Below, piece after piece: positions 28,940 through 38,479 of a DNA stretch of 64,000 nt. The notes beneath the pieces were generated by a model. That model was not told where the DNA came from, searched no databases, and worked only from the letters and a program-made list of their open reading frames with translations. Where the stretch lies: the NCBI RefSeq assembly GCF_031822435.1, contig NZ_JAVQLW010000001.1, positions 1,123,501 through 1,187,500 of the forward strand, read 5' to 3'. Source of the stretch: Paracoccus sp. MBLB3053 (GTDB lineage Bacteria; Pseudomonadota; Alphaproteobacteria; Rhodobacterales; Rhodobacteraceae). Made by a program: the position numbers and the translations under genes. Positions within the stretch are counted from its first letter, which is position 1. Each line of letters starts with the position of its first letter.

Positions 28940-29673
28940 CAGTCGCGTGCGCAGTCCATGCGCCGGCGCATTTCCCGGATCGCCCCGTCGAGTCCCACAA
29001 AGACCGACTCGGCGATGAGGAAATGACCGATGTTCAGTTCCTTGAATTGCGAAATCGCCGCGATCGGCCCGACCGTTTCGAAGGTCAGACCGTGACCGGC
29101 ATGAACTTCTAGCCCCAGACTGTCGGCAAGCTCGGCACCCCTGGCCAGTGCGGCAAGTTCGGCATCGCGGTCTTCGAAGCGTCCTTCGGTATCGAAATCG
29201 CAATATGCGCCGGTATGAAGCTCGACCACGGCGGCGCCGATCCTGGCCGAGGCCTCGATCTGCGCGCGCTCATGACCGATGAAAAGCGACACCCGGCAGC
29301 CCGCTTCACGCAGCGGCGCGATGTAGTCGGCGAGGAAGGCTTCGTTGCCCGCGACATCGAGCCCGCCTTCGGTCGTGCGCTCTTCGCGTTTTTCCGGGAC
29401 GATGCAGACGGCATGGGGGCGGTGGCGCAGCGCGATGGCCTGCATTTCAGGCGTCGCGGCCATCTCGAGGTTCAGCGGCAGGCGGAGATTGGCCATCAGG
29501 TTGTCGATATCCGCGTCCGAGATATGGCGGCGGTCCTCGCGCAGATGCGCGGTGATGCCGTCGGCCCCGGCAGCCTCGGCCAGCTCGGCCGCGCGGACTG
29601 GGTCGGGCCAGGGCGTGCCCCGCGCGTTGCGGATGGTTGCGACATGGTCGATGTTCACGCCAAGGCGAAGCAT
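28939..29673 (-). CDS. pdxJ: Pyridoxine 5'-phosphate synthase
   Basis: 244 residues from the ATG at 29673; the frame upstream is not part of the family. It condenses 1-deoxy-xylulose 5-phosphate and 3-amino-2-oxopropyl phosphate, the last ring-closing step of vitamin B6 synthesis. Typical motifs: LGVNIDHVATIRNARG, DGITAHLREDRRHI, CIVPEKREERTTEGGL, FIGHERAQIEAS, HTGAYCDF and HAGHGLTFE. The dxs product made by the first gene of the window is its substrate. Confidence 0.96.
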   Translation of the reverse strand: MLRLGVNIDHVATIRNARGTPWPDPVRAAELAEAAGADGITAHLREDRRHISDADIDNLMANLRLPLNLEMAATPEMQAIALRHRPHAVCIVPEKREERTTEGGLDVAGNEAFLADYIAPLREAGCRVSLFIGHERAQIEASARIGAAVVELHTGAYCDFDTEGRFEDRDAELAALARGAELADSLGLEVHAGHGLTFETVGPIAAISQFKELNIGHFLIAESVFVGLDGAIREMRRRMDCARD

Positions 29674-29704
29674 GGATATTCCCTCCCGGTTCTCGCGGCC
29701 GGTT

Positions 29705-30532
29705 CTAAAGGCTCGCTGCGCCGGGCGCGAGTCCCGAAGCGGCGACCCACCATCCCGGATGCGCGGCGGCAATGGTTGCGCGCGCAGCCTGCGCCGCTGC
29801 CGCCGTTTCGAAAAGGCCGAAACAGGTCGCACCTGAACCCGACATGCGTGCCAGGCGGGCGCCGGCCGCCTCAAGCGTGGCAAGGCAATCCGCGATCTCG
29901 GGCATGAGCCGGATGGCAGCGGGCTGAAGATCGTTGCGACAGGCCGCGACGAAGTCGATCAGGGCCGCGGTATCATCGAACGCGGGAAGTTGTTCCGGCA
30001 TCGGGGGATTGTCACGACAGCTCATCGCCTTGAAAACCGCTGGGGTAGAAAGCCCGAGAAGCGGGTTCAGCAGCACGAAATGCAGCGGGGGCAGGGCAGG
30101 CAGCGGGGTCAGGATCTCGCCCAGGCCCTGCATTCTTGCCGGGCGGCTGGCCATGCAGACCGGGACATCGGCACCAAGCGTCTCGGGTTCGCGCGGCGTT
30201 GCGCAAAGTGCGCGCAGCACCGCCGCGGCATCCGCCGAACCACCGCCGATCCCCGAGGCGACGGGCAGGTTCTTTTCCAGCGTGATCTTCACGTTGCGCC
30301 CGGCAAGCCGCGCAGCGCGCAGGCAAAGGTTATCGGGGGCAATGCCGAGTTCGGCCGCAAATGGCCCGCTCAGTTCCAGCGACAACGGGCCTTCCTCGAC
30401 GGTCACGACGTCGCCCGTCTCGACGAAGACGACGAGCGAATCGAGCAGGTGGTATCCGTCGGCGCGCTGGCCGGTGACATGCAGCGTGAGATTCAGCTTG
30501 GCGGGCGCGGGCTCGCGCCGGGGCAGGGTCAT
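29705..30532 (-). CDS. ispE: 4-diphosphocytidyl-2-C-methyl-D-erythritol kinase
   Basis: 275 residues from the ATG at 30532, one base after the TPR gene stop. A GHMP kinase: [20 protein letters not shown] at the N-terminus, the ATP loop [20 protein letters not shown], and the C-terminal motif [13 protein letters not shown]. It phosphorylates CDP-ME in the MEP isoprenoid pathway started by Dxs. It lies downstream of the TPR gene on the same strand and is probably co-transcribed with it. Confidence 0.95.
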   Translation of the reverse strand: MTLPRREPAPAKLNLTLHVTGQRADGYHLLDSLVVFVETGDVVTVEEGPLSLELSGPFAAELGIAPDNLCLRAARLAGRNVKITLEKNLPVASGIGGGSADAAAVLRALCATPREPETLGADVPVCMASRPARMQGLGEILTPLPALPPLHFVLLNPLLGLSTPAVFKAMSCRDNPPMPEQLPAFDDTAALIDFVAACRNDLQPAAIRLMPEIADCLATLEAAGARLARMSGSGATCFGLFETAAAAQAARATIAAAHPGWWVAASGLAPGAASL

Positions 30533-30533
30533 T

Positions 30534-32381
30534 TCAGTTCTTGGGCGCCTCGGCCGGTTTCTCCGGCGCGCGAACGACCGGGGGCTTACCGCCCTTGGCC
30601 ATTTCTTCGTCCAGAACCGCGTCCAGGCCGCGATCCAGCTTGGTGCGGATGCGCTGCGCATCGGCTTCGGTTTCCGGTTTCAGCGAAAGTGCGCGTTGCC
30701 ACTGGATCTCGGCTTCGCGGTGGCGGCCGACCATCCAGAAGATATCTCCCATGTGGTCATTCACGAGCGAGTCGCCTGCCATCGCCGCCACGGCCTTTTC
30801 CATGGGCGCGACGGCCTCTTCGTAGCGGCCCATCCGGAAATAGGCCCATGCGAGCGAATCAAGGATGTACCCGTCTTCAGGACGCAGTTCGACGGCGCGC
30901 TGGATGAGTTCCAGCGCCTCGTCCAGCTTCTCGTTCCGGTCGACGAGGCTGTAGCCGAGATAGTTCAGCACCTGGGCCGAATCCGGGCGCAGCTCCAGCG
31001 CGGCGCGGAAATCCGCTTCGGCCTTCGGAAACTGCCCTGACCGTTCAAGTGCAATGCCTCGGGCATAAAGCGGGAACCAGCGCGCCTCACCGGCATTGTC
31101 GCCGATCAGGGACAGCGCCTTGTCATAGGCGGGAATCGCCTGCGAGAACTTGTCCTGCTGACGCAGCAAATCGCCAAGCGCGATCCAGCCCTGGGCCAAT
31201 TCGGGATGCGCGGCGGTCAGAGCCAGCGCGGCCTTTTCAGCATCATCCAGCCGTTCTGCGCGCGACAGCGCGTCGATGCGCGACAGTTCGGCGATCGGGC
31301 GCATGTCGCCCAGGTCGCGCAGCGCCTCGAATTCCTTCTCGGCCAGGTCGAATTGCCCCATCGCCTGCAGGAACTGCGCCGAAAGCAGCCTGGCCTCGCC
31401 GAGGTCGGGGGAGAGGTACGAGGCAAGGCGGGCATGTATCAGGGCCAGAGGGTCGGGTTCCTCGGCGGTGGCCAGCACGCTCGCGAAGGTCAGAAAGACC
31501 TGCGCCATGCCATCGGCGGGGGTGCGAACGCTGTCAAAGGGCAGGGTCTCGCCCTTTTCCATCCGGTCGCGCAACGTGACCAGTTGCGGCTCTTCGTCGA
31601 AACCAGGCGTCGCCTCGAGCATCGCGATCGCATCCTTGTTGCGTTCGAGCTGCGACAGAACCTGCGTCCGGGCGATGACCCCCAGGATATGGGCGCCCGT
31701 CGCCGGTTCGCTCAGCAACAGTTCCGCGCCTTCGTAATCACCCACGGCCGCCTTTGCGAGCGCGAGATGATAGTTGACCATCGGACGGGCGCCGCGAATT
31801 TTCCCGAGTTCCTCGAAGGCCGAAAGCGACTGGCGCGCATTGCCTGCGCCGAGAAGGGCCCAGGCCCGGATCATCTTGTCGAGAAGCTGGTTACCACCCG
31901 AGTCCTGCCCATCCATCCCCTCGTTCGGGCTTGGATCGGGGGTCTTGTCGATGGCGTTGACCAGATCCTGCCAGCGCTCGGCTCGCGCGAGTTCCGAGCG
32001 CTGCATCAGGCGGGCAAGTTCGGTTGCGCGGCCCTGGTCGGACATCGTGACGGCCAACGCGCCCGCGCGCTCCATCTCGCCCGAGGAAATCAGCGCGACC
32101 AGTGCCGAATCCTGCAAGAAGGCGTCGGTGTCGTCCTGAGCCATGGCCTGCAGGTAGTAATTCGCGGCATTGCTGTAATCATTGCCGATCGCCGCCTGGC
32201 GTGCGGCAAGATAAGGGCCGGCAAGCCCGCGTATTTCGGGGGCGTTGGTTGTGGACCCGTTCGTCTCACCCGAGGAAGGGGCGGCGTTCTGGGCCAGCAT
32301 GGGGGCGGCAAGTGCAGTACCGGAAAAGGTCGGCACGGCGGTCAGCGCGATCAGCGCGAGCGGGATCAGTCTTGTCGTCAC
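30534..32381 (-). CDS. Secreted tetratricopeptide-repeat protein
   Basis: About 615 residues from a GTG at 32381, chosen because it gives a clean signal peptide ([26 protein letters not shown]). The rest is built of TPR units; clear ones are in the C-terminal half ([60 protein letters not shown]). Such proteins scaffold assemblies in the periplasm or at the outer membrane. It is conserved upstream of ispE in relatives as far as I recall, with no settled function. Confidence 0.86.
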   Translation of the reverse strand: MTTRLIPLALIALTAVPTFSGTALAAPMLAQNAAPSSGETNGSTTNAPEIRGLAGPYLAARQAAIGNDYSNAANYYLQAMAQDDTDAFLQDSALVALISSGEMERAGALAVTMSDQGRATELARLMQRSELARAERWQDLVNAIDKTPDPSPNEGMDGQDSGGNQLLDKMIRAWALLGAGNARQSLSAFEELGKIRGARPMVNYHLALAKAAVGDYEGAELLLSEPATGAHILGVIARTQVLSQLERNKDAIAMLEATPGFDEEPQLVTLRDRMEKGETLPFDSVRTPADGMAQVFLTFASVLATAEEPDPLALIHARLASYLSPDLGEARLLSAQFLQAMGQFDLAEKEFEALRDLGDMRPIAELSRIDALSRAERLDDAEKAALALTAAHPELAQGWIALGDLLRQQDKFSQAIPAYDKALSLIGDNAGEARWFPLYARGIALERSGQFPKAEADFRAALELRPDSAQVLNYLGYSLVDRNEKLDEALELIQRAVELRPEDGYILDSLAWAYFRMGRYEEAVAPMEKAVAAMAGDSLVNDHMGDIFWMVGRHREAEIQWQRALSLKPETEADAQRIRTKLDRGLDAVLDEEMAKGGKPPVVRAPEKPAEAPKN

Positions 32382-32439
32382 GGCTTCGGCCCAGTCCTTG
32401 CAATACCGGTGCGACCCTATCCGCCCCCGCCGCAATGGG

Positions 32440-32464
32440 CAACGCCGGCGGTCTGCCGGCGTTG
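32440..32464 (-). terminator. Hairpin between ETF-QO and the TPR gene
   Basis: A perfect 10-bp stem CAACGCCGGC/GCCGGCGTTG with a 5-base loop lies 11 bases after the ETF-QO stop on the minus strand. No T tract follows (CCCATTG), so termination strength is uncertain. Confidence 0.5.
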
Positions 32465-32474
32465 GGACAAGCGA

Positions 32475-34121
32475 TCACATGTTCGGGTAGTTCGGCCCGT
32501 CTCCGCCCTGGGGCGTTGTCCAGTTGATGTTCTGGCTGGGGTCCTTGATGTCGCAGGTCTTGCAGTGGACGCAGTTCTGGAAGTTGATCTGGAAACGCGG
32601 CCCGTCATCGCCTTCCAGCACCTCGTAGACGCCGGCCGGGCAGTAGCGCTGCGCCGGTTCGGCATATTCGGGCAGGTTGACCGCGATTGGAATGGCGGGG
32701 TCTTTCAGCCGCAGGTGGCAGGGCTGGGATTCCTCGTGGTTCGTGAAGCTGAACGACACGTTGGTCAGCCGGTCAAAGGACAGTTTGCCGTCCGGTTTCG
32801 GGTAGTCGATCGGTTTGAAATCGGCTGCCTTTCCCGTCGCTGCGGCGTCGGTCTTGCCGTGCTTCCAGGTCCCCATCGGGTTCCAGCCGGTCAGGTTCGC
32901 GACCCACATGTCGAAGCCGCCAAGCGCCAGGCTGGGCCAAAGGCCAAGCTTGGACCAGATCGGCTTGACGTTGCGCACGGGCTTGAGATCGCGTGCGATG
33001 TCGCCCGAGCGGACTTCGGCCTCATAAGCGGTCAGTTCGTCTCCCTCGCGGCCGGCCGCGATCGCCTCGGCCGCGGCCTCGGCTGCGGCGATGCCCGACA
33101 GCATCGCATTATGGTTGCCCTTGATCCGCGGCACGTTGACGAGCCCCGCCGAGCAGCCAAGCAAGGCCGCCCCGGGCACGACCATCTTGGGGATGGACTG
33201 CCAGCCGCCCTCGGAAATCGCTCGCGCACCATAGGCCACGCGCTTGCCGCCCTCCAGCAGTTCGGCGACCATCGGGTGGTGCTTGAAGCGCTGGAATTCC
33301 ATGTAGGGATAAAGGTGCGGGTTGGCGTAGTTCAGGTGGACGACGAAGCCGACCAGGACCTGGTTTCCTTCCAGGTGATAGATGAACGAGCCGCCACCGG
33401 CATTCTTGCCCAGCGGCCAGCCCATCGTGTGGGTCACGGTGCCGGGCTTGGCCTTGGCCGGGTCGATTTCCCAGATCTCCTTCATGCCGAGGCCGAACTT
33501 CTGCGGTTCATGCCCATCAGAGAGGGCGTATTTCCCGATCAGCTCCTTGGCGAGCGATCCGCGCACGCCTTCCGAGATGAAGACGTATTTCCCGCGCAGT
33601 TCCATGCCCGGCTCGTATTGCGGTCCGGGGGTTCCGTCGGCTTCCAGGCCCATCTCGCCCGCAACGACGCCGACGACCCGGTCACCTTCGTAGACAAGCT
33701 GCGAACAGGCCATGCCTGGGAAGATCTCGACCTCCAGCGCCTCGGCCTGTTCCGCCAGCCAGCGGCAGACATTGCCCATCGAGACGATGTACTTGCCGTG
33801 GTTCGACATCAAGGGCGGCATGGGCCAGTTCGGGACCCGGAACTGGCCAGCTTCACCCAGCACGAAGAAGTTGTCGGTGGTGACCTCGGTCGTGATCGGC
33901 GCGCCCTTTTCCTTCCAGTCGGGGATCAGCTTGTCGAGACCCTTGGTGTCAAGGACAGCGCCCGACAGGATATGCGCGCCGATTTCCGAACCCTTCTCGA
34001 GAACGACGACCGAAAGTTCCGGGTTGATCTGCTTGAGCCTGATTGCCGCCGACAAGCCGCTTGGCCCACCGCCCACGATCACGATGTCATATTCCATCGA
34101 CTCGCGTTCAATCTCGTTCAT
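32475..34121 (-). CDS. Electron transfer flavoprotein-ubiquinone oxidoreductase
   Basis: 548 residues from the ATG at 34121. It carries electrons from ETF (fed by acyl-CoA dehydrogenases) to ubiquinone. FAD motif YDIVIVGGGPSGLSAAIRL at the N-terminus; middle segments HTMGWPLGKNAGGGSFIYHL and LLGCSAGLVNVPRIKG; the C-terminal 4Fe-4S ferredoxin-like part has CPAGVYEVLE and QNCVHCKTCDIKDPSQNINW, supplying the four cysteines. The acyl-CoA dehydrogenase at 39499-41190 is a possible upstream donor. It is divergent from greA, 280 bases away. Confidence 0.96.
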   Translation of the reverse strand: MNEIERESMEYDIVIVGGGPSGLSAAIRLKQINPELSVVVLEKGSEIGAHILSGAVLDTKGLDKLIPDWKEKGAPITTEVTTDNFFVLGEAGQFRVPNWPMPPLMSNHGKYIVSMGNVCRWLAEQAEALEVEIFPGMACSQLVYEGDRVVGVVAGEMGLEADGTPGPQYEPGMELRGKYVFISEGVRGSLAKELIGKYALSDGHEPQKFGLGMKEIWEIDPAKAKPGTVTHTMGWPLGKNAGGGSFIYHLEGNQVLVGFVVHLNYANPHLYPYMEFQRFKHHPMVAELLEGGKRVAYGARAISEGGWQSIPKMVVPGAALLGCSAGLVNVPRIKGNHNAMLSGIAAAEAAAEAIAAGREGDELTAYEAEVRSGDIARDLKPVRNVKPIWSKLGLWPSLALGGFDMWVANLTGWNPMGTWKHGKTDAAATGKAADFKPIDYPKPDGKLSFDRLTNVSFSFTNHEESQPCHLRLKDPAIPIAVNLPEYAEPAQRYCPAGVYEVLEGDDGPRFQINFQNCVHCKTCDIKDPSQNINWTTPQGGDGPNYPNM

Positions 34122-34402
34122 GGCTCGGCCCCCTAGATTCCCTGGCGCATTGACTTGCGCAGAGGTAGCGCGTGACCGTGTGACGAGCAATGCCGAGGTG
34201 GAAATTCATTGCCCTGACCCGGGGGCAGATTCGGCCCTTGGGCAAATGATCGCGGATCATCGGCTGCGGGACTTGCAACAATACGACAATCGCGCCACGA
34301 TGCCGCGAAATGAAGACGCCCTCGGCCCAAGGCCGGGGGCGTTCCAACACCTTGTTTTCGCGTAGACGTGTAGGTCGCCGTGGGGCGGCCGGAAGGACCG
34401 GA

Positions 34403-34873
34403 ATGGAAAAGATACCGATGACCCGTGCGGGCTATGACCAGCTGGACGAGGAGCTGCGCGAACTGCGCTCCGTCGAGCGCCCGGCTGTCATTCGCGCCAT
34501 TGCCGAGGCGCGGGAGCATGGCGATTTGTCCGAGAATGCCGAATATCACGCCGCGCGCGAGAAGCAGAGCTTCGTGGAAGGCCGAATCAAGGAACTCGAA
34601 ATGATCATCTCGCGCGCGGAGGTGATCGACCCTTCGCGGCTTTCTGGCAGCATCAAGTTCGGCGCGACGGTCACGCTGCTCGACGAAGATACCGAAGAGG
34701 AACGCACCTTCCAGATCGTCGGCGAGGCCGAGGCGGATCTGGAACGCGGACTTCTGAACATGCGTTCTCCTCTTGCGCGGGCGCTGATCGGCAAGGAGGA
34801 AGGCGACAGTGTCGAGGTCGTCACCCCGGGCGGCGGGAAATCCTATGAGATCATCTCGATCCGCTTCATCTGA
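34403..34873 (+). CDS. greA: Transcription elongation factor GreA
   Basis: 156 residues from the ATG at 34403, preceded by GGAAGGA. The N-terminal coiled coil ([20 protein letters not shown], then [20 protein letters not shown]) carries the acidic tip that enters the RNA polymerase secondary channel; the C-terminal FKBP-like domain ([20 protein letters not shown]) follows. It rescues backtracked polymerase by stimulating transcript cleavage. The next gene starts 15 bases downstream. Confidence 0.96.
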   Translation: MEKIPMTRAGYDQLDEELRELRSVERPAVIRAIAEAREHGDLSENAEYHAAREKQSFVEGRIKELEMIISRAEVIDPSRLSGSIKFGATVTLLDEDTEEERTFQIVGEAEADLERGLLNMRSPLARALIGKEEGDSVEVVTPGGGKSYEIISIRFI

Positions 34874-34888
34874 CAAGGGACGGGGCGC

Positions 34889-35833
34889 TTGAGCGCGCTC
34901 GGCTCCCTTCGCCGGATCGCGGCAGAGCAGAGCCGCGACCGGCTTCTGACCTGGGGGATTGTCGCCAGTGTGATCTGGCTGGCGCTGGTCGCGGCTTTCG
35001 CCTGGCTTTCCCCCGATGATCAGGCGGGCGATCCTGTCGGATGGGCGATCTGGCTGATCAGCGTGGTTTTGCCGCTGGCCCTGATCTGGTTCGGGGTCTG
35101 GTCGGCACGCAGTCTTTCCCTGCTTCGCGAAGAGGCCGAGGAACTTCGCGCGACCCTTCGCGAGATGCGCGTCGGGTCGCAGCCCAACCCGCCCACGCAA
35201 CCATTGGACCCCGCCGAGCCCGTCGCACGGCCAGATGCCCCGCGCGCCGCGCCGCGCCGCAGGGTCGCCGTTGCGCCATCTCCACCAGCTGCGAGCGATG
35301 CCGACCAGCCGCCGCTGGATCTGGGAACACGACCCGCGCCCGAACTGACCGCGAGTGAGCTGTTCCTGGCGCTGAATTTCCCCGACGGACCGGACGATCG
35401 AGAAGCGATCCGATGCCTGCATCTCGCGCTGGCTGATCCGGGCCTGGCCCGGTTGATCCGGGCCGCCCAGGACGTGGTGACGTTGCTGGCAGGGCAGGGC
35501 GTCTACATGGACGATCTGCAGATCCCCGAAACCGACCCGGTGCTTTGGCGCGCCTTTGCCGAGGGACGGCGGGGCGCCGATATCGCCGGTCTGGCTGTGA
35601 TCGAAGACGAACTGGCCCTGCACGCCGCCGCACAGATGCTGCGGCAGGACGAGGTGTTTCGCGATGTCGCGCATCATTTCATGCGCCATTTCGATCGGCT
35701 GCTGTCGCGGCGCTCGGAAATCGACGATCCTGCGGTGCTGTCCGCTCTCGCCGAAACCCGTTCGGGGCGCGCCTTTCTCTTGATGGCGCAGGTCAGCGGA
35801 GTTCTGGGGCACAGCCCGCCGGATCAGCCCTGA
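34889..35833 (+). CDS. Membrane protein of unknown function
   Basis: 314 residues from a TTG start with AGGGA upstream. Two N-terminal membrane helices (LTWGIVASVIWLALVAAFAW; WAIWLISVVLPLALIWFGVW) are followed by a short coiled-coil stretch (LLREEAEELRATLREM), a Pro-rich linker and a helical C-terminal domain (ELFLALNFPDGPDDREAIRC onward). I do not recognise the family beyond its occurrence after greA in relatives. The C-terminus overlaps the convergent acetyltransferase gene by 10 bases. Confidence 0.75.
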   Translation: MSALGSLRRIAAEQSRDRLLTWGIVASVIWLALVAAFAWLSPDDQAGDPVGWAIWLISVVLPLALIWFGVWSARSLSLLREEAEELRATLREMRVGSQPNPPTQPLDPAEPVARPDAPRAAPRRRVAVAPSPPAASDADQPPLDLGTRPAPELTASELFLALNFPDGPDDREAIRCLHLALADPGLARLIRAAQDVVTLLAGQGVYMDDLQIPETDPVLWRAFAEGRRGADIAGLAVIEDELALHAAAQMLRQDEVFRDVAHHFMRHFDRLLSRRSEIDDPAVLSALAETRSGRAFLLMAQVSGVLGHSPPDQP

Positions 35834-36372
35834 AGCGGCTTTCGCAAGACATGCGCCCGGGCGCGCCATGGCCAGCCAAGACGTTGACGGCCGGCCGATT
35901 GAAAGCCCATCGCTTGCCAAGCGGCCAAGGCGTCGAGATTGCGCGCCTCGACCTCGACGAGCAATGCGGGATGTCCAAGGCGCCGTGCCTCCTCCATCGC
36001 GGCTGCGACAAGCGCCCGGGCAACTCCGCGGCCCCGCCAATGCCGACGCACCGCGACGCCATCCAGGATCAGGTCGTAGGTTTCCGGGCCGGCGCGATGC
36101 AACCAGCTTGCGGCATGGCGCAACCTGCCCCGATATCGGCCGAAGGTCGCCAGGAAATCCGCCGCCGAAGGTGACAGGATGCCGCCCCGCGCCCCGCGAA
36201 GCCCGGCAATCCCGACCAGCGCGCCATTGCGGTCCAGCGCGATCAGGGCGCGTTCACGGTTCATCGTCATCGCGACCAGCGCGACGCCTTCGCGTGTGGC
36301 TGTTGGCAGGGGCTGCAAGGCGGGTCCGAAGCTCCGCCAGTAAAGCCGTGCCGCCGCGCCGCCCAAATGCAC
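35824..36372 (-). CDS. GNAT-family N-acetyltransferase
   Basis: About 182 residues from a GTG at 36372 that has AGGGGG 5 bases upstream; the frame is open to a TTG at 36459. The acetyl-CoA loop is GVAVRRHWRGRGVARALVAA, followed by the ALLVEVEARNLDALAAWQAM strand-helix and the GFQSAG turn that ends GNAT folds. It acetylates an unknown amine. It is divergent from azlC, about 130 bases away. Confidence 0.82.
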   Translation of the reverse strand: MHLGGAAARLYWRSFGPALQPLPTATREGVALVAMTMNRERALIALDRNGALVGIAGLRGARGGILSPSAADFLATFGRYRGRLRHAASWLHRAGPETYDLILDGVAVRRHWRGRGVARALVAAAMEEARRLGHPALLVEVEARNLDALAAWQAMGFQSAGRQRLGWPWRARAHVLRKPLQG

Positions 36373-36500
36373 CGGCACCCCCTGACTGACGAAGAAAGGA
36401 TCTTTGCTGCCTGCGTTCAAAACCTGGTGACCCTTGCACCTGACAAAGCATTTGGACAATCTGGCGCCAACCTAGAGCGCAACTCGATTCCGTTTCCAGC

Positions 36501-37289
36501 ATGACTTTTCCCGAAAGCCCCCCGGCGGTGACGCCAGAGGCCGAACCCGTCCTGACGCCCGAGCAGCGGCGCGTGCTTGCGCGCAGCCCGGCGCAATGCA
36601 TCTGGCACGGCATTGTCCAGTCCTTGCCATTTCTGCTGGTGCTTGTCCCATTCGGACTGCTGTTCGGGGTGCTCTCGGCTGAATCCGGGCTAAATCTCGC
36701 GCAGGTTCTGGGCTTCTCTGCGCTTGTTCTTGCCGGTGCATCGCAATTCACCGCCGTGCAACTGCTTAGCGATCATGCGCCGACGATCATCGTCATCATC
36801 TCGGCCTTGGCCGTGAACCTGCGGATGGCGATGTATTCGGCATCACTCGTGCCATGGCTTGGCAACGCGAGCCCGCGGCAAAGGGGCCTTGTCGCATATC
36901 TGCTGATCGACCAGACCTATGCGCTGTCGATCCAGAAATTCGAGGACAACCCCAACCTTCGTCTGGACCAGCGCATGGCCTATTTCGTCGGCACCGCGAT
37001 CTGCTCATGCATTCCGTGGCTGATCGCCAGCGCTGTCGGTTTCCATCTGGGCCGCGCGATTCCCGAAAGCTGGGCGCTGGATTTCGCGCTTCCGATCACC
37101 TTCCTTGCCATGGTGGCCCCGATGCTGCGCAGCCTCGCCCATATGGCGGCGGCAGCGGTTTCGATCGTCGCGGCACTGGTCTTCACGGTCCTGCCTTCGG
37201 GTCTGGGCATCCTTCTGGCAGCCCCGCTGGCCATGGCGACCGGAGCCATCGTCGAGAAGCGCATGGAACAGGCGAGGGCGCGGCAATGA
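36501..37289 (+). CDS. azlC: AzlC-family branched-chain amino acid exporter subunit
   Basis: 262 residues, several membrane helices. The family regions PFGLLFGVLSAESGL, ALVLAGASQFTAVQLL, NLRMAMYSASLVPWL and LIDQTYALS are present. AzlC acts with the small AzlD to export branched-chain amino acids or analogues. The stop overlaps the azlD ATG by 4 bases. It starts with ATG after a short upstream region with no clear operator. Confidence 0.92.
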   Translation: MTFPESPPAVTPEAEPVLTPEQRRVLARSPAQCIWHGIVQSLPFLLVLVPFGLLFGVLSAESGLNLAQVLGFSALVLAGASQFTAVQLLSDHAPTIIVIISALAVNLRMAMYSASLVPWLGNASPRQRGLVAYLLIDQTYALSIQKFEDNPNLRLDQRMAYFVGTAICSCIPWLIASAVGFHLGRAIPESWALDFALPITFLAMVAPMLRSLAHMAAAAVSIVAALVFTVLPSGLGILLAAPLAMATGAIVEKRMEQARARQ

Positions 37290-37615
37290 CCGGCTATGAT
37301 CTGAAAATCTGGTTCGTGATCGTGGTTCTGGGTGCGGGAACCTACCTGATCCGATGGTCATTCCTTGGCGCGATCGGCAATCGGGCCATCCCGGAATGGG
37401 CATCGCGGGCGCTGCGATATACCGCCGTTGCCGTGCTGCCTGCCATCGCCGCGCCGCTCGTGGTCTGGCCAGCTGCGACGGATGGGCAGATGGACCCGGT
37501 TCGGCTGACGGCTGCCCTGGCCACCATGGCGGTGGGGATCACTACCCGCAACGTGCTTCTGGCGATCGTTGCGGGCATGGTGACGCTGTTCGGGATGCTT
37601 TACATCTGGGCGTGA
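37286..37615 (+). CDS. azlD: AzlD-family branched-chain amino acid exporter subunit
   Basis: 109 residues, four predicted helices (IWFVIVVLGAGTYLIRWSFL; ALRYTAVAVLPAIAAPLVVW; LTAALATMAVGITTRNVLLA; VAGMVTLFGMLYIWA). Start is the ATG at 37286 in an ATGA overlap with azlC. It is the small partner of AzlC. Its end overlaps the convergent lipoprotein gene by 16 bases. Confidence 0.92.
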   Translation: MTGYDLKIWFVIVVLGAGTYLIRWSFLGAIGNRAIPEWASRALRYTAVAVLPAIAAPLVVWPAATDGQMDPVRLTAALATMAVGITTRNVLLAIVAGMVTLFGMLYIWA

Positions 37616-38253
37616 AGCTGGCCGTCGACACCATATCCGGTGATGACGCCGTTCTTCTGGCGCAGCAGCACGTCATGGTTGTTGGCCGGGTCGCCATCCA
37701 TGTGCTTCTTGGACGTGACGCCGGGCAGGGTCAGGAACCAGTTGCGCAGTCGCAGCGGCGAGAAGCCCGAAGGGGCGGCCTCGAAGCCGGGCACGCGCCG
37801 CAGGACGGTACCGGTTGAGACGGCACAGAAGCTCTTGTTGGCCGGGCCCTGGCTTTCGGCTGCACGGATCGCTGCCTCGGCCACCTCAAGCGGCACCTGG
37901 ATCGTGTCTTCGGCCACCCAATAGGTCTGCCGGGCGTGGTAGTCGATGTAGAAATTCTTGAAGTTCGGCGTGATCCCGTAAAGCACGTCATGCCGTTCCG
38001 GGATCGAAGGGTGATTCCAGCTGCCGGCCGGATCGTAGATCACTCGCTGGGTGCCGTTGATCATCAGCGCGGAATGCCCGCCTTCGCCTTTCGGGATGCC
38101 GATCACGGTCAGAAGGGTGATCGACGGCGGTTCGTTCGACACGTAGCGCGCCTTGCGCACCGCCTCGTCGCTGGCCCAGATATTATCGGCTCCGCAAGCC
38201 GCAAGCGCAGCCGGCAGCGCCAGCGCGAGGAACGCACGCCTTTGCATTTTCAT
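37600..38253 (-). CDS. Lipoprotein with a possible permuted papain-like (NlpC/P60-type) fold
   Basis: 217 residues. A lipobox (LALPAALAAC, Cys20) predicts a lipid-anchored periplasmic protein. GEGGHSALMIN with His60, followed by VIYDPAGSW, and then SFCAVSTGTVLRRVPGF with Cys143, resembles the His-before-Cys order of circularly permuted papain-like hydrolases. This is my inference from motif order only. It sits between azlD and the oxidase subunit gene in the same direction as the latter, 15 bases downstream of it, so the two may share a transcript. Confidence 0.78.
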   Translation of the reverse strand: MKMQRRAFLALALPAALAACGADNIWASDEAVRKARYVSNEPPSITLLTVIGIPKGEGGHSALMINGTQRVIYDPAGSWNHPSIPERHDVLYGITPNFKNFYIDYHARQTYWVAEDTIQVPLEVAEAAIRAAESQGPANKSFCAVSTGTVLRRVPGFEAAPSGFSPLRLRNWFLTLPGVTSKKHMDGDPANNHDVLLRQKNGVITGYGVDGQLHAQM

Positions 38254-38268
38254 TCTCCGAAGGTGGGG

Positions 38269-38421
38269 TCAGGCGTTGGTCAGCGCCATGAAGATGAGGA
38301 CGCCGATCGCGAGCCCGCTGACCCAGGTTGCCGCCTTGATGAAGCCGGCAAAGGTCTTTTGATGCTCGCTGATATCCATTTCACCATGCTTGTGCTCGGT
38401 GATCTCGTGATGCGAGGCCAT
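38269..38421 (-). CDS. aa3-type cytochrome c oxidase subunit IV
   Basis: Only 50 residues: a soluble N-terminus rich in His ([20 protein letters not shown]) and one membrane helix ([18 protein letters not shown]). Length and sequence pattern match the small fourth subunit of the Paracoccus aa3 oxidase. The ATG at 38421 has AGGGGG 5-6 bases upstream; codons further upstream are not part of the gene. The core oxidase subunits are not in this window, which is usual. Confidence 0.88.
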   Translation of the reverse strand: MASHHEITEHKHGEMDISEHQKTFAGFIKAATWVSGLAIGVLIFMALTNA

Positions 38422-38479
38422 GTTTCCCCCTGGTTGCAACGATGCGTCGCGACAGGGATAGCCGAAGCCCCGCGCGCTG

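Noticed and set aside
31206..34136. Plus-strand frame of 976 codons opposite the TPR and ETF-QO genes
   Set aside because: Antisense shadow spanning two unrelated minus-strand genes; no domain.
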